Part shown: positions 32,579 through 37,553 of the stretch, piece by piece
Numbering within the stretch: position 1 is the stretch's first letter
Layout: each line of letters opens with the position of its first letter
Source of the DNA: Syntrophobacteraceae bacterium
GTDB lineage: Bacteria; Desulfobacterota; Syntrophobacteria; Syntrophobacterales; Syntrophobacteraceae
DNA: 37,553 nt
NCBI GenBank assembly: GCA_031292215.1
Contig: JARLHO010000160.1
Coordinates: 1 to 37,553, forward strand
Direction: 5' to 3'
Made by a program: the position numbers and the translations under genes
Notes under the pieces: generated by a model
Databases searched by the model: none
Told to the model about the DNA's origin: nothing
Seen by the model: the letters and a program-made list of their open reading frames with translations, nothing else

Positions 32579-35500
32579 TTACTTCTTCTTCCGCGCCCCA
32601 AGCACCAAATCATGTACAAACCCCGCGACGTCCTCCGGGTTTTGGTCCCCGTTCCAAACATCCCATAAATATTGTGCGCTTTGATCCGCCTGACCTAAGG
32701 GCAACCCAAACGAATAGCCCGCCGTGTCGAGAGCGTGGCGCATAAATTTCGAAGCGGATACGTCTTCTCCATCCCACCATTTTTCCGTATCGTGCACGGT
32801 ATGCATAAAGGCGGAACCCACATCCGAAAGGGGCGTAATCCGATACTCATGCCCTTGAAACGCGTTTGAAATGTCCCGGATGAAAGGCAGCCCACTAAAT
32901 AGCCCGGAGCCTATTTCCTTGGCGGCCCAATTGAACCAACCCTCATCGTCGCTCGGTCTCTGTCCTTTTATCAGCGCGTGCAGCATGGTAGGCATCACGA
33001 AATACCACCAACTCCTAGCCAGGACTGCCGCAAAATCCCCCGCATTTCCCTCCCTTAGGGCCGTAACACCGCGCCGAGCAATATCGACCTGCCGATTATA
33101 AAAGTGATTCCAAAATGTGTAGAACATTGTAAACGGCTTCATGAATTCCACGTTCTGCACAGCCGCTATATCTTCCGGGTTTCCCGACCCGTGGGCATTC
33201 CTGACCGCCTTGTCGGCATAATAAATTGCATCCGCTTCCACCTTCATCCCAAGTCCACCGTTCACCTCAGGGGCGAGAGCCTTACCATATGCCCCCAGCC
33301 ATGTGGGCCATGCGCTCCCCATGTCAAGCATCGCAATTCCGTGAAAGGCAAAACGCCTTGCGCCTTCGAAAATGCTTTTCCTCCCCAAGGTCTTTTTCAT
33401 GGCTTCCCGGATGTTGTAATCGACCGTATTCATCCGGTGGGCCATCTCGGACGACCTTTCATTGATGAAGTCACGCATTCTCGCCATTTTCTCAGGCGGG
33501 CCGTAGAAATCTTTGAAGCCTTCGACGGTCCACTTCGTTCCGATTTCGCCGATGGAGTTGGAAAGGGCCGTTGCGCCGTGGACCAACATCGTGCTTGCCC
33601 GGTAGCCAAGTCCCATCATTGTTACGTTCAGCCGAAAACCTCGCGCGGCCCTTTCCCACCACTCATTCCCTGTCCGATCATAACTTACGTCCCCTACGGT
33701 TCGTTTGAGCATCGGGATGAGTTGCTTATAAAAATTCTCGCCCAAGGTAGTGTTGATCGTGTCCCGGATGGCCTCATTTTTAATGAGGCGGCAAAGATCG
33801 GAAATCGTCTCTCTCCAGGCAAGATCACGGATAACATCGTCAAAGTGTTGTGGAATGACATCCAACGAAAACCTTATCGGCCTCGCATACCTTTCGGCCC
33901 TCGACATCTTGTGACCGCCGTAAGTCACAGGCCTGCCGGCACGTCCCTGATCATCCATTAGAGCCTTATCCGAAAGAAATCTTTCATAGGCATCCCCGGA
34001 CCTCGATGGATCATAGGCCATCGGATAGTATCCGCCCCGATACTCCCCGTAAGGTGTAATGACAGGAGATGTCTCTATCCATTCCGGTTCGATTCCAGTC
34101 ATACGCAAACTCTGCTCTTTAACATCGGGCCTCAACCGCTCCATGAGATCCCAAACCCCTTGAACAAAATCCCAATCGGCCTTGGTCCCAAGGCGGTCGA
34201 ACACCGCCTGCACGGTCTCCGGTCTCCAACCCTCGCCCCGGCACAGTTTGCTCTTGTTGCTCTCGTTTCCCCAATTGAGCATCATCGAGAGGAGTTCGCC
34301 CCTCGATATCCGGAGCGGTTCCCCTGTTTTGCTATCGATCAACTCCTTTATGTCGGGCAACATTTCATCGAGTCGATTCGAACTCTCCTTGGAATAGACT
34401 TTCCCGAGGTCCTCCATCCCCTGGCTCATCTCGTCCATCCGTTTATCGAAGTAGGCGCGTGAATCCTTGATGCGTCGCCAAATCGCCCGGTTCCATATGC
34501 CGTTTGAATCCCCGCCGTCAAACCGGTCTATCATTTCTTGTTCGAGCCTTGATAAAGAGGCATGCAATCCCCCGAAAAGATCTTGTGCTTTCACCCAACG
34601 CGCTTTCTGCCTTTGCTCGAAATCCCCCTGCACAACCCCGGGATTCCTTTCGCGCGAGAGTTCTTTGCGCTCTACATTCTCGTTGGCGCTCCGCATCATC
34701 TCTTCGGCGATCTCCGCCTCGCCGACTTTTTTCCCGCCAACCAATATCTTTTTCATGTCCCGACCGACATGGGCAATCGACTTTACCGCATCGCTCAAAT
34801 CCCTTATCTGAGAGACGGTCATGTCCTTGTAGCGCGGCGGCAGATTCGGATCGAAAAGCGAATCGGGGACATAGACATCCCCGTAATCCGCGCGAACCTT
34901 CGCGACCCAATTAGATAGTATTTCCCGTTCCCGCAAGTCGGCGCCAGGAGTCTTGAGCCCGAATCTTTCCAATAGCGTGTGGATTTGGTCGAGCGCCCCC
35001 TGATCCAGGCTAGCAATCATGCGCTTTTTGCCAAACCTGTCCGCCTGATCCTCTAGGCCCTCCAAACTCTCACTCGCCTTCCGCGCCTCCACATAAAGGG
35101 CATGGCTCAAAATCTGCTGGCGCTTAGCCTCGATCGCACCCGCGAAATCGCCTTTAACCATGGCCTGCTCGGCCGCCGTCGCCGCCCTTCTCTCATCCGT
35201 TGCGTACCGGTTAAGATTGGTCACTTCCCAAATTTTACGATCTCCGATGGTATCCCGCGCCCAGGCCTTAGGATCCAGGGTCCCCCCGAAAATATGCAGA
35301 CGATCCGCCCCCCGCTGCTGTCCACTAAGTCTAATGAGCGCTCGAAGCTCTGTCGCCAGGGCCTGCGCTTCGGCATCATTATGCACCGCGTCCATTGCCG
35401 CCTGCGGCATGGTCCCATCGGTTGTCATGTCGCCGAAATGGGCTTTAAGGCGTGCATCCAGGGCATCGTCAACCAAATGCTGTCTATACCCCTCCTCGCT

Positions 35501-37363
35501 CGCGACTCCCATCCCCTTTGCGTCCAGGCCGCGCCTATCGGCCTCGATGGCCAGGAGATCGCTAAGCATTTCCGAGCCCGACCGATAACCGAACATTTCG
35601 CCCAAATCCAGGGGATCAAAGCCGCCTTCCTTCTTATAGAGCCCGAAAGGCAGATTCTTTAACCCGTCTTCGCCGATCAACCTCACAACCGCATCCCGGT
35701 TCATCCGAACCGGCGCCCGGTTCTCCCCGGTATCTTCTTCACCGAGAAGCCGCCCCCGCCTCAGATAATGGAGGGCCTGCACGTCCCTCTTCGCGTTAAT
35801 CTCGCTCTCGACCTCCGGGCGAAGCCGCTCCTTTTCCTTTTCCCACTCCTCGGATTTTTCCCGCTCCAACTGCGCCATGGCCTTCCTTTGGACCGTCGCC
35901 CGCGCCTCGTCTACAGCCTTTCCCACAGACCCGATGTAGGCCTTCCATTCAGCCGAGGTCATTCCGGCGTCTTTCGCGGTCTTAAACAACCTGCCCAACC
36001 GCTGTTGCTGCCTGGTGATATCGATTTGCTCATCGGTGGCAAGCATCCGATCCATGACCCCTCGCACCCCAGGCGACACCTCGATCGGTGTCCCTGCAAC
36101 CTGAGAGAGACCGGCGAACGCTCTCCCTCGCCCGGTCACGCGCTCGTAAATCCTTTTCAGCCAGGCCCTGAAAGAGTCGAACACCGGCTGCAGCCCCGGA
36201 CTGGGGGCTTTACCTTCCATCAAATACGCCTCGAAGGTCCGGGCGAACAATTCGTGAAGAGGGGTCATAAGCGACATGCGAACGTCCCCGCGGTCCATGT
36301 CGCGCCCAAGATGGCCGGCGAAGTCCTTGAAAAATTCCACCCCCGATTCACTGCTCTCCCCCAGCAACTTCGCCGCGCTCCTGTAGGCCGCGACCCGCGC
36401 CCACGCCTGCTCGTCTCCGGGACTTGCCTTTACTGCGGCTTCCGCACCCTTTCTAGCCTGTTGGAATTGGCCGTGCATATCCTCGGCGTGATCGGCCCAC
36501 CATTTTTGCAGCGTTCCGAGATCCGACTTCGCCCGCTCCGAGCCCTCCGGGTGATACGCGTCATGACTAAGCCGCTCAAGAAACAAATGGGCTGCCTCAT
36601 GGAGGAAACTCGACCGATCCTTTACCGCGAAAATATTCATGACATGGGGTCCGGTTCCAAACCCCCCGGGCGGAAGCTGGAGTGTAGCGTTTGCGCCCAT
36701 GCGCTCGCGTATCTTGGCAAGCCTTTCATCGGGCGCCGATTTTGTCAGTTCCTTGAAAATTTCCTGCTCTTTTTCGAGCAACCGTCGATGCCATTCCTCG
36801 GGAGAAAGGCCCAACTCCTGCCCGGTCCACTGCTTTTGCTCCTCGATATAATCGTCTAGAAATTGTTTCTTACCCTTCGCCTTTTGCAGATCCTGGATAA
36901 GAGCGTCGGTCGTCTCATACCCGTGATCTTTCGCGAGCTCATCAATTGTGGTCTTGGCGTCATTTCTGAAAAGCCCCGGGTACTTTCGAACAAGGGGGGT
37001 AATTACCGCCTCTTGGTCTTGGTCGCTCAAACTCTTCCGGCTGATTCCGCCTTCTTTAACAGCGTCCAATACCCTCGACGTCGTAAGCTCGTCGTAGAGC
37101 TGCGCACCCTGATCCCTCAGCTGCTTTTCGGAAATGCGGACCTGCCTGCCGTGCTCTTTTTCCACCTGCGCCCAGGCCCGCCGGGCGGCTTCCCGCTGGA
37201 GATCGTCGTATTCGTGGATATGCTCCAGGGGAATCGGGTGCTCGGGGAGGGTTTCGGAAGTTGGGATGGAGCGGGAAGCCCGTTTTTGTTCGTAAAACGG
37301 CTTGACAATATCTGCCTCGGTAGCTATTTTATCCTTACCGCCGCTGTACATCTCCTTGGGCAA
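32579..37363 (-). CDS. Giant phage-type polyvalent / internal virion protein, possibly 5'-truncated
   Basis: A protein of at least 1594 residues. Residues 1-230 are helical and charged. A metallopeptidase-like motif HEAAHLFLERL (HExxH at 255-259) follows, in a context (SSFLHEAAHLF) familiar from large polyvalent phage proteins. Long coiled-coil stretches lie at about 440-560 (e.g. AQLEREKSEEWEKEKERL). The last ~350 residues (GYRASTMLVHGATALSNSIGE, EFMKPFTMFYTFWNHFYNRQ, ARSWWYFVMPTMLHALIKG) resemble the LPD38-type domain of phage large polyvalent proteins, thought to be injected with DNA or to be virion-internal. The stop lies 16 bases from the tandem repeats next to tRNA-Ser, suggesting the edge of an integrated prophage. 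The start is TTG at 37363 with weak support; the frame continues upstream to 37474. Confidence 0.75.
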   Translation of the reverse strand: MPKEMYSGGKDKIATEADIVKPFYEQKRASRSIPTSETLPEHPIPLEHIHEYDDLQREAARRAWAQVEKEHGRQVRISEKQLRDQGAQLYDELTTSRVLDAVKEGGISRKSLSDQDQEAVITPLVRKYPGLFRNDAKTTIDELAKDHGYETTDALIQDLQKAKGKKQFLDDYIEEQKQWTGQELGLSPEEWHRRLLEKEQEIFKELTKSAPDERLAKIRERMGANATLQLPPGGFGTGPHVMNIFAVKDRSSFLHEAAHLFLERLSHDAYHPEGSERAKSDLGTLQKWWADHAEDMHGQFQQARKGAEAAVKASPGDEQAWARVAAYRSAAKLLGESSESGVEFFKDFAGHLGRDMDRGDVRMSLMTPLHELFARTFEAYLMEGKAPSPGLQPVFDSFRAWLKRIYERVTGRGRAFAGLSQVAGTPIEVSPGVRGVMDRMLATDEQIDITRQQQRLGRLFKTAKDAGMTSAEWKAYIGSVGKAVDEARATVQRKAMAQLEREKSEEWEKEKERLRPEVESEINAKRDVQALHYLRRGRLLGEEDTGENRAPVRMNRDAVVRLIGEDGLKNLPFGLYKKEGGFDPLDLGEMFGYRSGSEMLSDLLAIEADRRGLDAKGMGVASEEGYRQHLVDDALDARLKAHFGDMTTDGTMPQAAMDAVHNDAEAQALATELRALIRLSGQQRGADRLHIFGGTLDPKAWARDTIGDRKIWEVTNLNRYATDERRAATAAEQAMVKGDFAGAIEAKRQQILSHALYVEARKASESLEGLEDQADRFGKKRMIASLDQGALDQIHTLLERFGLKTPGADLREREILSNWVAKVRADYGDVYVPDSLFDPNLPPRYKDMTVSQIRDLSDAVKSIAHVGRDMKKILVGGKKVGEAEIAEEMMRSANENVERKELSRERNPGVVQGDFEQRQKARWVKAQDLFGGLHASLSRLEQEMIDRFDGGDSNGIWNRAIWRRIKDSRAYFDKRMDEMSQGMEDLGKVYSKESSNRLDEMLPDIKELIDSKTGEPLRISRGELLSMMLNWGNESNKSKLCRGEGWRPETVQAVFDRLGTKADWDFVQGVWDLMERLRPDVKEQSLRMTGIEPEWIETSPVITPYGEYRGGYYPMAYDPSRSGDAYERFLSDKALMDDQGRAGRPVTYGGHKMSRAERYARPIRFSLDVIPQHFDDVIRDLAWRETISDLCRLIKNEAIRDTINTTLGENFYKQLIPMLKRTVGDVSYDRTGNEWWERAARGFRLNVTMMGLGYRASTMLVHGATALSNSIGEIGTKWTVEGFKDFYGPPEKMARMRDFINERSSEMAHRMNTVDYNIREAMKKTLGRKSIFEGARRFAFHGIAMLDMGSAWPTWLGAYGKALAPEVNGGLGMKVEADAIYYADKAVRNAHGSGNPEDIAAVQNVEFMKPFTMFYTFWNHFYNRQVDIARRGVTALREGNAGDFAAVLARSWWYFVMPTMLHALIKGQRPSDDEGWFNWAAKEIGSGLFSGLPFIRDISNAFQGHEYRITPLSDVGSAFMHTVHDTEKWWDGEDVSASKFMRHALDTAGYSFGLPLGQADQSAQYLWDVWNGDQNPEDVAGFVHDLVLGARKKK

Positions 37364-37553
37364 TTGGAGCCCCCCGGACCTCTGTGCGGCGGCGATTTTC
37401 TTTTTATCCAGGGAGCCTCTTGCAAAAGTGCTCAGAACAGCGCAGACAATTCCTGTCCGATAGATCCAGAAGGATCATTTTTACAGCAAAAGCTACAGAT
37501 CATTTGCAACAGTTCGAATTTACACTATATTATCCATTTTAACGACGCAGCTA
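37364..37553. other. Window end: upstream of the giant gene, possible IS end
   Basis: Continuing the giant gene's frame upstream gives coding-looking residues (LDKKKIAAAQRSGGLQ) to about 37411. After that the composition changes and GGGAGCCTCTTGCAAAAGTG (37411-37430) appears, resembling the terminal sequence of some insertion sequences. The remaining bases to 37553 are AT-richer with no gene visible. The gene may have been cut here by an insertion whose body lies outside the window. Confidence 0.3.

Noticed and set aside
33104-36859. Long forward frames (up to 363 codons) opposite the giant phage-type gene
   Set aside because: Antisense shadows of a GC-rich gene: high Pro/His/Arg/Leu content and no motifs.

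Overview
The window looks like bacterial chromosome from a GC-rich, anaerobic, Gram-negative deltaproteobacterium-type organism (Desulfobacterota, perhaps near Syntrophobacter). This is inferred from a PEP-CTERM/exopolysaccharide export cassette, a small dual-CXXC protein that appears to use selenocysteine, a CoA-disulfide-reductase/rhodanese fusion, and NifA-type sigma-54 regulation. No rRNA is present, so the taxonomy is a guess.

Layout. (1) 1-2.8 kb is a mobile-element graveyard: REP hairpins with a RAYT-type transposase, a stop-riddled IS4-family transposase end, and an unrecognised reverse-strand gene. (2) 2.8-8.1 kb holds a small Cys-rich protein, a pyridine nucleotide-disulfide oxidoreductase fused to rhodanese, a BPL_N glutamine-amidotransferase-like protein and an MFS transporter. 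(3) 8.1-13.9 kb, reverse strand: rtcB, archease, a GAF/sigma-54 activator and ftsH (RNA repair and protein quality control). (4) 14.2-20.9 kb, forward: a possible IS256 N-terminal remnant, a PEP-CTERM surface protein, a lipoprotein, a Wza-like exporter, a Wzz/Wzc-like chain-length protein, an ExeA-like ATPase with LysM, and a BY-kinase-like ATPase. No glycosyltransferase or exosortase is present, so this is an export and chain-length module only. (5) 20.9-25.4 kb: a non-coding stretch hit by a MITE-like element, rimO, a group-2 sigma-70 factor (reverse), and a 55-residue selenoprotein candidate that plain ORF calling misses. (6) 25.4-31.2 kb, reverse: cinA, thpR and recA as one operon, then alaS. 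(7) 31.2-32.5 kb: repeats, a second MITE-like copy, and tRNA-Ser(TGA) and tRNA-Ser(GCT) with a promoter and a terminator. (8) 32.6-37.4 kb: a giant reverse-strand phage-type polyvalent protein, probably the edge of a prophage beside the tRNA-Ser pair, possibly 5'-truncated near the window end.

The most notable signals are the in-frame TGA gene at 25182-25349 with a SECIS-like hairpin; two MITE-like elements (21134-21500 and 31830-32047) with near-perfect ~25-32 bp terminal inverted repeats and exact 9-bp target duplications; and three dispersed arrays of a 12/13-bp CGGCAA unit.
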